A stretch of 37,154 bases of DNA from JAFGLY01 sp041309225. GTDB taxonomy: Bacteria; Myxococcota_A; UBA796; JAFGLY01. Shown piece after piece: positions 17,245 through 25,553 of this stretch. Each line of letters opens with the position of its first letter. The first letter of the stretch is position 1. Location: contig JBFYZZ010000088.1 of assembly GCA_041309225.1 (NCBI GenBank), forward strand, positions 1 to 37,154, in the 5' to 3' direction. Position numbers and translations under genes: made by a program. The notes under the pieces were generated by a model that had not been told where the DNA came from, did no database searches, and saw only the letters and a list, made by a program, of their open reading frames with translations.

Positions 17245-18705
17245 CTACTGCACGTAGCCCAGACCGCGCAGGGCCTCGAGGGTCTCGGCGTCCGCCGCCG
17301 GTGGCGCGTGTCGGCGGGAACGGGGCTCGCGGTGATCGTCCCGGGGCTCCCCGGCGGCCTCCCGGAGCGCTTCCAGGACGTCGGTCGGCACGTCCGTACG
17401 CGGATTCGCCTCCTCCGGGTCCGACGCGAGGTCGTACACCCGCTCGCTCCCGTCGCTCCCGCGCACGATCTTCCAGGTCCCGATCACCGCGGCCGCCAGG
17501 GCCCGCCGGTGCGTCGCGAGCCGGGGATCCTCCTGCTCGGCGGGGAGGAAGGTCGAGAGGACCTGCTCCGGCCACGCGTACGTCGCCTGGACGGGGCGCA
17601 CACCCGGCGGATCCTGGGTGATGGGCAGGCCGTCGCCCGCCGGGATCTCCAGGCCCGCTGCCTCGAGCAGGGTGGGGTACACATCGACCAGGGAGACGGG
17701 ACGGGCGGACCGCGTACCGGGGGCGAACCCGGGCCCGCGCGCCACCAGACCCACCCGTACGAGCGTGTCGTGGAGGGAGAAGGCATGCCCGACAAGCCCG
17801 TGCTCGCCGAAGTGCTCCCCGTGGTCGGAGACGACCAGCACCGTGGTGGATGCCGGATCCGCGACCTCGTCCACGGCGTCGATGATCCGACCCATCGCGG
17901 CGTCGGCCGCCCGGATCTCGGCGTCGTAGAGGCGGCGGGCCGCGTCGAGGGCCTCGGGCTTCACGGGCGCCGGGCCGGCGAACCAGGCCCGGACGAGGCC
18001 CCCGCGGCCGACGTGGCGGTAGAGGTGCAGCGCACGGCGCATGTCGCGCATTCCGTCGAACAGCGTCCAGGCCGAGGTGACGGGGGGGCGGTACGGGCCG
18101 TGTGCCTCCATGAGGTTCACGAACAGGAAGAAGGGGCGGGTGCGATCCCACGTGTGCTGGAGCCAGCCCTCCACGGCGGCGACCGCGGGGTGGAGCGGCC
18201 ACGTGGAGCGCTCCCGCTCGCGCACACGCCAGAGATCCCGGTAGGTGTCGAACCCCCGGGACAGGCCGGAGCGGTAGGACACCCACGGGTTGGCGGTGAT
18301 CCCGACCGTGTTCCAGCCCGCGTCACGCAGGCGCCGGGCGAGGGTGGGGGGGTCGCCCCAGAGCGCGACGTGGTGCTGGTCGGCACCGTGGCGCACGGGC
18401 AGGAGCCCCGTGAACATCGAGGCGTGGGCGGGCAGGGTCCAGCAGGAGGTCGAGCGCGCCTCCTCGAAGACGGTGCCCTGGCTGGCGAGCTCGACGAGGC
18501 GTGGGCTGGTGGGCCGGGGGTAGCCGTACACCTCGAGGTGGTCGCGCCGGACGGTGTCGAGCACGACGATCACCAGGTTGGGCCCCGCGACCCTGGGCGG
18601 AGGGGCCAGGAACCGCCACGTGCGGACGGCGGCCACGCCCACCAGGGCGCCCACGGCGAGTGCCGCGAGGACCGGGATCGCGCGGCGGAGCGCGGGGGGC
18701 GTCAC
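17245..18705 (-). CDS. Membrane-anchored sulfatase-superfamily hydrolase or transferase
   Basis: The 486-residue protein has one N-terminal membrane segment (about 10-28) and then an alkaline phosphatase/sulfatase fold, placed outside the inner membrane. Visible motifs are VIVVLDTVRRDHL (metal-binding Asp50), SCWTLPAHASMFTGLLP (85-103), MEAHGPY and VVSDHGEHFGEHG (Asp294, His295). The formylglycine motif CxPxR is replaced by TLPAH, which puts Thr90 in the nucleophile position, as in LtaS-like and phosphonate-hydrolase relatives. A classical sulfatase is therefore unlikely, and a phosphatase or phospho-group transferase is possible. The protein ends with LRGLGYV, a tail seen in many relatives. 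The start is a GTG at 18705 overlapping the upstream membrane gene as GTGA. The true substrate is unknown. Confidence 0.8.
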   Translation of the reverse strand: MTPPALRRAIPVLAALAVGALVGVAAVRTWRFLAPPPRVAGPNLVIVVLDTVRRDHLEVYGYPRPTSPRLVELASQGTVFEEARSTSCWTLPAHASMFTGLLPVRHGADQHHVALWGDPPTLARRLRDAGWNTVGITANPWVSYRSGLSRGFDTYRDLWRVRERERSTWPLHPAVAAVEGWLQHTWDRTRPFFLFVNLMEAHGPYRPPVTSAWTLFDGMRDMRRALHLYRHVGRGGLVRAWFAGPAPVKPEALDAARRLYDAEIRAADAAMGRIIDAVDEVADPASTTVLVVSDHGEHFGEHGLVGHAFSLHDTLVRVGLVARGPGFAPGTRSARPVSLVDVYPTLLEAAGLEIPAGDGLPITQDPPGVRPVQATYAWPEQVLSTFLPAEQEDPRLATHRRALAAAVIGTWKIVRGSDGSERVYDLASDPEEANPRTDVPTDVLEALREAAGEPRDDHREPRSRRHAPPAADAETLEALRGLGYVQ

Positions 18706-19694
18706 GGCTCGGGGCTCCGGCGGGCTTCCAGGGGGCGGGCCCCGAGGGCGACCAGGAGAATCGGGATCAGCACGAGAACCGCGGGCAGGAGGAGCCGAAC
18801 CTCCCGGACGCGGCCGAACAGGAGGATCAGGAGGACATAGGGGACCAGGACGGCGGCCGCCCGACGGAGGTCCGGCGGAAGCCGGGGTCCGGCGAGGGCC
18901 GGCGCGATCCACAGCACGCCGAGGAAGACGGCTGCCCAGGCCAGCCAGGCGGGCTCCGTGAGGTTGGTCGTGAGGAAGCCGAGGGGAGTCCCGCCGTGGG
19001 CCCAGGGCCGGGTGCCGACGGCCACGCGTACGAGGGCGAGGACCCCCGCCCAGGCCGCGAGCAGGCCCGCCGACCTCAGCACGAGACGTCCCGCGGGCTC
19101 GCGTCCCCAGCGCAGGGCGACGTGGAGACCCACGGCGAACACGGCGGTCTCGCGATTGAGGGCTCCGAGGAGGACGAGGGGGACCAGCCAGCCGAACCGG
19201 CGCTCCTCGGTGAGGACGAGGGCCGCGGCCCAGATGGCCAGGTCCACCGGCGAATCGGGCGCGAACCAGTAGAAGACGGTGGCCGGGCCCGAGAGGGCGG
19301 CGAGCAGGAGCGTGCCCGCGAGGGGCCAAGGCCAGTCGAGACGCCGGGAGAGCCAGCGATGGAAGAGGAGGAACGTCGCGAAGAGCGTGAGGCCGCGGGC
19401 GGCGAGATAGGCACCGGTCACGGCGTCGGCGGGGCGGAGTCCGAGGACGCGCTCGAGGAGGGGGCGCACCGTCTCCACGACGAACGGCACGGCGAGACGG
19501 TACGTCCACGGGGCGTCCCCATCGCCGGCGAGGATCGCGTCGTGCCGCTCGAGGATCCGGATCTGCCGGGGACCGAGGTCGATGCTCTCGGCGTGGAGCA
19601 CCACGAGCGCAACGGCGAGGCCCAGCCACAGGGCCGCGAGGATCCAGGTGCGTCTCGGGGTGGCGCCGGGCTCGGGCATCGCGGGCGCTTCCAT
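18702..19694 (-). CDS. Multi-spanning membrane protein, possibly GT-C-like
   Basis: The protein has 330 residues with about eight hydrophobic segments and short polar loops. A first segment (about 15-30) is followed by a loop with RQIRILERHD and WTYRLAVPFV, then by a tight series of helices with FYWFAPDSPVDLAIW and LGALNRETAVFAVG. The D-x-P pairs and NRETA in loops recall polyprenyl-linked GT-C transferases, but I recognise no family with certainty. It does not look like Wzx or Wzy. The ATG at 19694 is 13 bp after arfB, and an in-frame ATG at 19679 is an alternative. Its stop overlaps the sulfatase-type gene by 4 bp, so the two probably act together at the membrane. Confidence 0.75.
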   Translation of the reverse strand: MEAPAMPEPGATPRRTWILAALWLGLAVALVVLHAESIDLGPRQIRILERHDAILAGDGDAPWTYRLAVPFVVETVRPLLERVLGLRPADAVTGAYLAARGLTLFATFLLFHRWLSRRLDWPWPLAGTLLLAALSGPATVFYWFAPDSPVDLAIWAAALVLTEERRFGWLVPLVLLGALNRETAVFAVGLHVALRWGREPAGRLVLRSAGLLAAWAGVLALVRVAVGTRPWAHGGTPLGFLTTNLTEPAWLAWAAVFLGVLWIAPALAGPRLPPDLRRAAAVLVPYVLLILLFGRVREVRLLLPAVLVLIPILLVALGARPLEARRSPEP

Positions 19695-19707
19695 AGCATC
19701 CGGGGGG

Positions 19708-20142
19708 CTACTCGTCGCCGGGCGCCCGACCGCGTCCTCGCTTGAGCGCCGCCCGCTGGCGCTTCCGCTCCAGGCGCCGCTCCTGCGAGGCCCGCGTCGG
19801 GCGGGTCCGGCGGCGGATCCGGGGCGGGGCCAGGGCCGAGCGGACGAGCGCGGCGAGACGCTCGCGGACCTCGGCCAGGTTGCGGCCCTGTTCGCGGTGG
19901 CGGTCGCAGGCCAGGACCACGCGGCCGTCGCGGGTGAGGCGTCGCCCCGCGAGCGCGCGCACGCGGGCTCGGACGTCGTCGGGCAGGGCACGGGTCCGGT
20001 CGAGGTCGAACGACACCTGGACCCGCGTGTCGGTCCGGTTGACGTTCTGGCCGCCGGGCCCGCCCGAGCGGGAGAACGTGTACTCGAGGTCGTCCGCGGG
20101 GATCTCCACCCCGGGCGCCACGGCGAGGGGGGTGTCGGTCAT
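19708..20142 (-). CDS. arfB: Peptidyl-tRNA hydrolase ArfB (ribosome rescue)
   Basis: ArfB (YaeJ) frees ribosomes stalled at mRNA ends by hydrolysing peptidyl-tRNA. The 144-residue protein has FSRSGGPGGQNVNRTDTRV at 23-41, with the GGQ motif at 30-32, and a basic, Arg/Lys-rich C-terminal tail (about 110-140) that in the family enters the mRNA channel. Length is typical of ArfB, and the missing codon-recognition domain excludes RF1 or RF2. A strong GGAGGAGG site precedes the ATG at 20142. It heads a - strand unit with the membrane protein and the sulfatase-type gene, a placement that is probably incidental to function. Confidence 0.92.
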   Translation of the reverse strand: MTDTPLAVAPGVEIPADDLEYTFSRSGGPGGQNVNRTDTRVQVSFDLDRTRALPDDVRARVRALAGRRLTRDGRVVLACDRHREQGRNLAEVRERLAALVRSALAPPRIRRRTRPTRASQERRLERKRQRAALKRGRGRAPGDE

Positions 20143-20216
20143 CGCGCCTCCTCCGGTCGGGGCAAGGGGGGAAGGTAGTGCGGCTCGGAGGTCCCGGGCA
20201 AGGACCGCCGGTTATG

Positions 20217-20232
20217 GGCATGCCGGCATGCC
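20217..20232. repeat. 16-bp perfect palindrome over the start of the 20228 gene
   Basis: GGCATGCCGGCATGCC is its own reverse complement and also a tandem copy of the 8-bp palindrome GGCATGCC. It spans the ATG at 20228 and sits in the 85-bp gap between the divergent arfB and the unknown gene. It could be an operator or, in mRNA, a hairpin that hides the start codon. A chance origin in GC-rich DNA is possible but unlikely for 16 bp. Confidence 0.55.
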
Positions 20233-21187
20233 GCACCTCCTCCTGCTCCTCGCCGCCGCCCACGGGGGTTCGTTCCAGGACGTACTCGACGCGGCGAGGG
20301 CCGACGGGACGCCCGTGCTCCCGGCCGGCACGGGCACGCTGGGCGGCCTCGCGGGCGATCTCGCATGCGTCGCCGCGGACGACCCGGAGGACTGCGGCGC
20401 CACCCGGGAGCCGGCGCCGGATCGGCTCCCGCTCCTCGACTTCCCCCCGCTGGAGGCCCGCCTGCTCCCGCCCCTCGCGGGGCGTGGGGCGACTCTGCTC
20501 CTCCGGCGCCGTCCCTGGGGCACGGGGGAGCCCGTGATCCCGTTCCTGGGCCCCCCCGAGGACGCACCAGGCGGCACGACCTGGGTCCGCATCGACGCGC
20601 CCAACGCGGTCCCCGGCGCCGAGGGACCCGTCTCGGTGCGCCTCGTCGCGGTGCCCCTCCTCCCCCCGGCCGACGGCCCCCCCATCCCGCCTCCCCTTCC
20701 CTTCCCTCCGGGCGGCGCGGCGCTGGCCTGGCCCGCCGTGGTGCCCGGTGGGCTCGCGCTGCGCGTGGGCATGCCCCTCGGGGTGCGGGCGGTGCGGGCC
20801 GAGGCGGGCGACCGGGTGCTGGTCGACGCGGCCTTCCAGGCCGGCCACGCCACGGTGGACGCCGCCCCCCTCCTGGACGGCGAGGCGGCACGCGATGTCG
20901 CCGCCCGCCTGGCCCCGGCAGCCGGGGCCTGCGCCCGGGCGGCCGGGCTGCTCCGATCGTCGCTCCTGCCGTGGCGTCGCCCCTCCACCGGTTCCGCGGA
21001 GGCCCGACTGCTGGTCGCCTGGGACGGAGCGGGCCGCGTCGCGGGCGGGGTGGTGCTCTCCCCTCCCTGGCGGAGCCCCGAGCTCACCACCTGCCTGGAG
21101 GCCAACGTCGGTCTCCTCGACACACCCTCGGCCGCGGGGAGGTTGGGGTTTCTCTCCCTCTCCCTGGACGCGGTCCCCCTCGAGTGA
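20228..21187 (+). CDS. Exported protein of unknown function, possible AgmX-like C-terminus
   Basis: The protein has 319 residues. MPHLLLLLAAAHGG looks like a short signal peptide, so it is probably periplasmic or surface-located. The middle is Pro/Ala-rich (PLLPPADGPPIPPPLPFPP at about 140-158). The last 70 residues read like a domain with AWDGAGRVAGGVVLSPP and ELTTCLEANVG. This weakly resembles the C-terminal domain of AgmX/PglI-type myxobacterial proteins (a dG-x-V strand, then a conserved Cys). I do not assign a function. ATG 20228 is the only in-frame ATG near the start; two further ATGs at 20214 and 20220 are in another frame. No strong Shine-Dalgarno is visible. It converges on the Wzi gene with 25 bp between stops. 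Confidence 0.6.
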   Translation: MPHLLLLLAAAHGGSFQDVLDAARADGTPVLPAGTGTLGGLAGDLACVAADDPEDCGATREPAPDRLPLLDFPPLEARLLPPLAGRGATLLLRRRPWGTGEPVIPFLGPPEDAPGGTTWVRIDAPNAVPGAEGPVSVRLVAVPLLPPADGPPIPPPLPFPPGGAALAWPAVVPGGLALRVGMPLGVRAVRAEAGDRVLVDAAFQAGHATVDAAPLLDGEAARDVAARLAPAAGACARAAGLLRSSLLPWRRPSTGSAEARLLVAWDGAGRVAGGVVLSPPWRSPELTTCLEANVGLLDTPSAAGRLGFLSLSLDAVPLE

Positions 21188-21189
21188 TT

Positions 21190-21219
21190 CCGGATCCACC
21201 CCTCGACGTGGATCACCGG
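21190..21219. terminator. Hairpin between convergent genes
   Basis: GATCCAC (21193-21199) and GTGGATC (21208-21214) form a 7-bp stem with an 8-nt loop. A few outer pairs (CCG/CGG) add length after a bulge. It lies between two converging stops (21187 and 21213). No T-tract follows on either strand, so it may act as a bidirectional transcript-end hairpin without being a classical terminator. Confidence 0.4.
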
Positions 21220-22757
21220 CCGGCGGCGCCGGTCGGTCCGAGGGGGCCGGCTGTCCAGGCCACGGCAACGTGGTGCTCCACCTCGTCGGCACCGGGGACG
21301 AAGCCGGCGCCCTCGATCCGCTCCCGGGTGTACCCGACTCCGACCCTCCCCCCTCCGGGACCGAGGAACGCGACCCGGACGCCCGCCCGCCAGCGCAGCT
21401 CGTCGGCGGCGAGGGCGAACAGGTGCCCCCCCTGAGACTCCACCACGCCGACCGAGAGGATGCGCTCGCCCCAGGCCTCGGCATGCCAGCGGTGGGGTTT
21501 CGGGTGCCAGGCCACGCGAGCCCAGAGGTCCGTCGCATCGCCGCCGGCCTCGTGCCCCAGCACCCGGCCGTCCTGCGTGAACCCGTCGTGGTAGACGCGG
21601 TGGCCCGTGTACCAGCGGAACGTGTCGTCGAGAATCCGCGCCCCCTCCACCGTGACCGCGAAGGGCCCGAACCCCGCCTCGAAACCGTACAGGTGGGCGA
21701 CCCCCGCGAGCGACGGGTAGGAGACGCCCGCGAAGTCCCGGACGATCAGATCTTCGGCTCCGTACTGCCACCATCCCTCGATCCAGTCCACGGGTCCTCC
21801 GGCCAGGCGCGCCAGGGGCAGACATCCGCGGACGTCGATGGATGCCTGCTCGTTCTGGTCGGGCTCCTCCTTCTCGGGATCCCCATGGACGTGGGGGTGG
21901 GTCGGGAGGAGGATCTGCCCCGCCGAGGGGAGCGGACGCCCCTCGCCGCCGAACATGGACAGCCGGGTGACCCCGATCTCCAGGCCGGGCACGGGCAGCC
22001 ACCGGGCGTCCACCAGCAGGAGGAGCGGGTGGTCCACGTCCTCGCGGGGCCGGTCGAACCAGCCCAGGGACGTCTCGAGGCGCAGCTGGCCCACCTGCCG
22101 GAGCCGTCCCGGGAGGCGCCCCTGCCCGGCGATCGTGCCCATGGGCGGGGAAGCGGCGTTGTCGGAGAGCAGGAGCGCACCTCGCCGGCCCGGGCCGATC
22201 CAGCGGTCCCTGCGGCCGAAGCCCGCGACGAGGTGAGGGCCGCGCCACCCGGCCCAGGCCTCGTCCATCCGGATCCCGCCGGACCACGGCCCCGCGTCCA
22301 GGCCGAACTCGGGGCGGACGGCGAGCTCCAGCCCCCGATGGAGGAGACGGGCGTCGAAGCCGCCCCGGACCGACGCGAGTCCGTCCTCGACGTTTCCGCC
22401 CTGGTTCGGCGGCGTCCACCCGCCGACCCCGGCCCGGGCCGTCGGCCGCATCGCCCACTGGATCGCCCGCGCGCCGCCCGCGCGCCCCGCACGCTCGGGC
22501 GCCAGCGCCCGGGCGAGACGCTCGTCGATCCCGTGCCACGCGGGGCTCCGGACGGGCGTCCCTGCGTCGGTGAGCGCCAGGGTCTTCCAGGCCAGCGCCG
22601 GCGGGCTCCACTCGCCGTCCCCGAGGAAGACGTCCAGCGCCTCGGCCCGCGAGACGCCCTGGATCAGGTCCACGAGCGGATCGTCGGCCGGGGCCGCCAG
22701 GGCCGGCACGGCGGCTGCACCGGCGGCGAGGACGACGGACGCGCGGAGCGTGTCCAC
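21213..22757 (-). CDS. wzi: Wzi-family outer-membrane capsule assembly protein
   Basis: Wzi is an outer-membrane beta-barrel that organises capsule or exopolysaccharide at the cell surface. The 514-residue protein has a signal peptide (about 1-22, ending ALAA) and many alternating strands rich in Trp, Tyr and Gly. At 184-205 it has a DRWIGPGRRGALLLSDNA-type segment, which matches the family's GPG...LILSNNA region. It ends in a run of aromatic beta strands. The call rests on that motif, the barrel character and a Wzc/Wza locus next door; alginate-export-like barrels are the alternative. The start is a GTG at 22757, 5 bp after the HEAT lipoprotein gene, with only a weak Shine-Dalgarno. Confidence 0.78.
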   Translation of the reverse strand: MDTLRASVVLAAGAAAVPALAAPADDPLVDLIQGVSRAEALDVFLGDGEWSPPALAWKTLALTDAGTPVRSPAWHGIDERLARALAPERAGRAGGARAIQWAMRPTARAGVGGWTPPNQGGNVEDGLASVRGGFDARLLHRGLELAVRPEFGLDAGPWSGGIRMDEAWAGWRGPHLVAGFGRRDRWIGPGRRGALLLSDNAASPPMGTIAGQGRLPGRLRQVGQLRLETSLGWFDRPREDVDHPLLLLVDARWLPVPGLEIGVTRLSMFGGEGRPLPSAGQILLPTHPHVHGDPEKEEPDQNEQASIDVRGCLPLARLAGGPVDWIEGWWQYGAEDLIVRDFAGVSYPSLAGVAHLYGFEAGFGPFAVTVEGARILDDTFRWYTGHRVYHDGFTQDGRVLGHEAGGDATDLWARVAWHPKPHRWHAEAWGERILSVGVVESQGGHLFALAADELRWRAGVRVAFLGPGGGRVGVGYTRERIEGAGFVPGADEVEHHVAVAWTAGPLGPTGAAGR

Positions 22758-22762
22758 GCGGC

Positions 22763-23272
22763 CTACTTCACCTTCCGGAGCGCGACGTTCGCGTTGTAGA
22801 CCACGTAGGGATCGGTCGCCTCCTCCCTGAGGCGGGTCAGCGCCGAAAGCGCCCGGCGGTCGCCGATGGCCCCGAGGGCCCAGATCACGTTGAGGGGCAC
22901 CTCGTCGGCGGGCGTGGCCTCGGCGACGAGCAGGAGCGCGGGCACCGCGCGATCGTCGTCGATGCGCCCGAGCGCATCGACGATCTCCCGCCGCACCTCC
23001 GGCGAGGTCTCGACCGGGAGGCGGTCCACGAGGGGGAGGGTGGCGCCCCGGTGTTCCAGGGCCGCGAGGCTCTGGACGGTCTTGATCCGGATGGCCTCGG
23101 AGGGATCCTCGAGGGACTTGAGGAGCGCACCCACGACCTTCGGCTCCTCGACCTTCCGGGCGAACACCACCATGTCCTCGCGGACGGCGGGGTTGTCGGA
23201 GCGGATCCCCTCGACCACCTGTCCGGTGTCGGGCCCGCAGGCCGCGATCAGGCCCAGGAGGAGGACGGTCAT
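22763..23272 (-). CDS. HEAT-repeat lipoprotein
   Basis: The 169-residue protein starts MTVLLLGLIAACGPD, a lipoprotein signal with the lipobox at IAAC (Cys12). The rest is built of about five helical pairs of roughly 30 residues that repeat patterns such as DPSEAIRIKTVQSLAAL, SPEVRREIVDALGRI and VPLNVIWALGAIGDRRAL, typical of HEAT or PBS-lyase-like repeats. Such repeats act as protein-binding scaffolds, and no enzyme motif is present. The Asp after the GP does not directly follow the lipid Cys, so sorting is not clear. The ATG at 23272 overlaps the wzc stop as ATGA, with GGAGG 6 nt upstream. The position between wzc and wzi suggests a link between copolymerase and outer membrane, which is inference. 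Confidence 0.85.
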   Translation of the reverse strand: MTVLLLGLIAACGPDTGQVVEGIRSDNPAVREDMVVFARKVEEPKVVGALLKSLEDPSEAIRIKTVQSLAALEHRGATLPLVDRLPVETSPEVRREIVDALGRIDDDRAVPALLLVAEATPADEVPLNVIWALGAIGDRRALSALTRLREEATDPYVVYNANVALRKVK

Positions 23273-25428
23273 GCCGTGCCTCCGCCGGCGGCCGGTTCGG
23301 CATCCCCGCGCCCCCGGCGGCGGCCGGGTTCCCGCCCGTTGCCGGCGTCGGCCCGGTAGTATTCACGGTAGTAGCGGTCGTATCCACCGAGAGAAGGAGC
23401 GCGATCGAGCTTGTTGAGCACGAGCCCGATCGGGGTGATGCCCGAGGACTCGAGGCGCCGCCGGACGTCGAGGAGGATCCTGCGCGTGGCGCGGCCCGCC
23501 TCGACCACGACGACGAGCCCATCCACCTGGCGACCCACGACCACGGCGTCGTGGACGACCATGACCGGCGGGGTGTCCACCACGACGACGTCGCACTGGC
23601 GGCCGACATCGAGGAGGAGCTGCCGCATCTTGAGCGACTCGACGAGGGCGCCGGGGTCACCGGGCAGCGTACCGGACGCGAGCAACTGGAGCCCGGGGAT
23701 CGGAAGGGCCTGGAGGGCCTCCTCCAGGCGGACCTCGCCCAGCAGCACGTTGGTGACCCCCACGTGGTTGCCGGTGTCCGGAAAGAAGCGGTGCTGAGCG
23801 GGTCGCCGGAAGTCGGCGTCGATGATGACGACCCGCCGGCCGTCCCGGGCCATGGAGATCGCCAGGTTCATGGCGACCGTGCTCTTCCCTTCCTCGGGGA
23901 TGCCCGAGGTCACGGCCAGGCTGTGCGGGGGATGGTCGACGGTCGCGTAGGCGATGCTGTTGCGCACCGTGCGGTAGGCCTCGGCCACGGGGGCGTGGGC
24001 GGGCATGTCCACGATGAGGCGTGGCTCGTCGCGCCGGCCGTGGCGCGGGAGTGTGCCGAGCTGTGGCAGGTCCCACACGAGGCGGAGGTCGTCGGGGGTC
24101 CGGATCGAGTCGTCCAGGTACTCGAACGCGAACACGAGGCCGATGCCGCACAGGACCCCCAGGAGCAGGCCGGCCGCGAGGTTGACCATGAGCCTGGGTT
24201 GCACCGGGCGATCGGGCTCGAGCGCGGGCTCCACGAACTGGAGGTCGCTCATGGTCAGCGCCGACGCGATGCCGATCTGGTACTGCTCCTGCTGGAGCCC
24301 CACGAAGAGCTTCTCGGTGGCGTCGGCGGCCAGCTCCAGTTGGGAGAGGCGCCGCATCTTCTCGGGAAAGGCGCCCAGCGCCGCGGTGGTGCGGGTGATG
24401 GCCTGCCGGGTTTCCAGCACCTTCTGCTGCTCGGCCGCGAGCTGGCTCCGGAGCAGGGCCAGGGGCGGGGAGAGCTCGTGCTGCTCGTGCAGGGCCTTGT
24501 CCATCTCGGCCTCCGCCGCCGCGATCCGACGATCGAGGAGGAGCACGTCGGGGTGCTTCTCGGTCTTTTCGAGCAGCTCGGCGTCGCGCTCCCGCCGGAG
24601 GGACGCGAGGGCCTCGCGCAGGTCGCGGACCGTCGCGTTGCTCGAGGTGGAGGCCGGGCTGACCAGATCGATGCTCTCCCGTGACTCCAGCGCCTGCTGC
24701 TCGGCGATCTGGGCCCGCAGGCCCCGCTGCGTGATGACGCCCTGCTCCTCGGCGAGGAGCAGATCGCTCACCCGCCCGACGGCCTCCCGGACCTCGGTTT
24801 CGATGTCCACGACCTCGTCGGTGCGCTGCGCCTCGGCGATGGAAGCCAGGGCCTGATCGAGGGAGCGCTGGACGTTCTCCAGCTGGCCCCTCACGAAGGT
24901 GCTGGCCTGGCTCAGGTCCGCCCGGGCCCGCTCCTCGGCCTGCTGCACGTAGACCTTCACCGCGGTGTCCGCCATGAGGCGGGAGAGCTCGGGATCGGTG
25001 GTGGTGGCCTGGACGAGGATGATGCGGGTCCCCGGAGCCTGGGTCACCTGGAGCCGGGGGGCGCCGAGGAGGTCCTCCAACGCGTTCGTGGCGACGAGCT
25101 TGTCACCGAGGAGGATCCGGCCGTCGTCGTCCCGCAGCTGCAGCTTCCAGACGACCTCGGTGAGCACGGGCCGGAGGACCGCGAGCGCCAGCTTGTCCTG
25201 CATCTCGTCGCTGGACGAGGTGAGCGAGAGCGCCATCTCCTCGAGGCCCAGCTCGGAGAGGATGCTGCTCGTGGAATCGGACGACTCCACGATCACCTTG
25301 GCGGTGGCCTGGTACTGCCTGGGGAGGAGCGCGGTGAGGAGGAGCGCCGCCGCGAGGAAGAACGCCACGGCCTCCACGAGGAGCCACTTCCGGCGGATCA
25401 ACGCGTGGAACAATCGAAGGACTTCCAT
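23269..25428 (-). CDS. wzc: Wzc-type tyrosine kinase / polysaccharide copolymerase
   Basis: Wzc controls chain length and export of capsule or exopolysaccharide through cycles of tyrosine phosphorylation. The 719-residue protein has the whole arrangement: TM1 (about 14-35), a periplasmic Wzz part with long coiled-coil helices (about 160-370), a Pro-rich stretch and TM2 (about 413-436), then the BY-kinase domain. Walker A is GIPEEGKST (509-517), Walker A' is VVIIDADFRRP (533-543) and Walker B is DVVVVDTP (613-620). The C-terminal tyrosine cluster is Y683, Y686, Y687, Y690 and Y691, followed by a basic tail. Walker A carries Glu where Gly is usual (PEEGKS instead of PGEGKS). It is the first gene of the leftward unit, divergent from wza. 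Confidence 0.94.
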   Translation of the reverse strand: MEVLRLFHALIRRKWLLVEAVAFFLAAALLLTALLPRQYQATAKVIVESSDSTSSILSELGLEEMALSLTSSSDEMQDKLALAVLRPVLTEVVWKLQLRDDDGRILLGDKLVATNALEDLLGAPRLQVTQAPGTRIILVQATTTDPELSRLMADTAVKVYVQQAEERARADLSQASTFVRGQLENVQRSLDQALASIAEAQRTDEVVDIETEVREAVGRVSDLLLAEEQGVITQRGLRAQIAEQQALESRESIDLVSPASTSSNATVRDLREALASLRRERDAELLEKTEKHPDVLLLDRRIAAAEAEMDKALHEQHELSPPLALLRSQLAAEQQKVLETRQAITRTTAALGAFPEKMRRLSQLELAADATEKLFVGLQQEQYQIGIASALTMSDLQFVEPALEPDRPVQPRLMVNLAAGLLLGVLCGIGLVFAFEYLDDSIRTPDDLRLVWDLPQLGTLPRHGRRDEPRLIVDMPAHAPVAEAYRTVRNSIAYATVDHPPHSLAVTSGIPEEGKSTVAMNLAISMARDGRRVVIIDADFRRPAQHRFFPDTGNHVGVTNVLLGEVRLEEALQALPIPGLQLLASGTLPGDPGALVESLKMRQLLLDVGRQCDVVVVDTPPVMVVHDAVVVGRQVDGLVVVVEAGRATRRILLDVRRRLESSGITPIGLVLNKLDRAPSLGGYDRYYREYYRADAGNGREPGRRRGRGDAEPAAGGGTA

Positions 25429-25511
25429 CCTCGTCCGTGGGCCTCGGGATCGGGTGGTACCCTCGGCATGAGGTACGCGAATCCTGCCGGGGGAAGGCGA
25501 ACATATACCGA

Positions 25512-25527
25512 GGCGAGCCGGCTCGCC
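25512..25527. repeat. 16-bp perfect palindrome between wzc and wza
   Basis: GGCGAGCCGGCTCGCC equals its own reverse complement. It sits near the middle of the 169-bp gap between the divergent wzc and wza starts, 4 bp from the AT-rich patch CATATA (25502-25507), which is rare here. The - strand of that patch reads TATATG, a possible -10 for wzc. The arrangement fits a shared operator for both units. Confidence 0.55.
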
Positions 25528-25553
25528 ACCGGGCCGGTTGCCCGTGAGGGCGC

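Noticed and set aside
17245..18705. Classical formylglycine sulfatase
   Set aside because: The CxPxR motif is TLPAH here. The nearby Cys88 is two residues away from the nucleophile position, so the fold but not the sulfatase reaction is supported.
16561..18840. 759-codon + strand frame over guaB, its leader and the sulfatase gene
   Set aside because: It crosses two genes on the other strand and an intergenic gap, has an Arg/Gly/Pro-rich composition and shows no domain.
18702..19694. Wzx flippase or Wzy polymerase
   Set aside because: There are too few helices for Wzx, and no large periplasmic loop of the Wzy type is seen. It is joined to arfB and the sulfatase-type gene, not to the export genes.
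20748..22799. 683-codon + strand frame that overlaps the 20228 gene and wzi
   Set aside because: The - strand frame has a signal peptide and barrel strands in the right order, while this one has no recognisable features.
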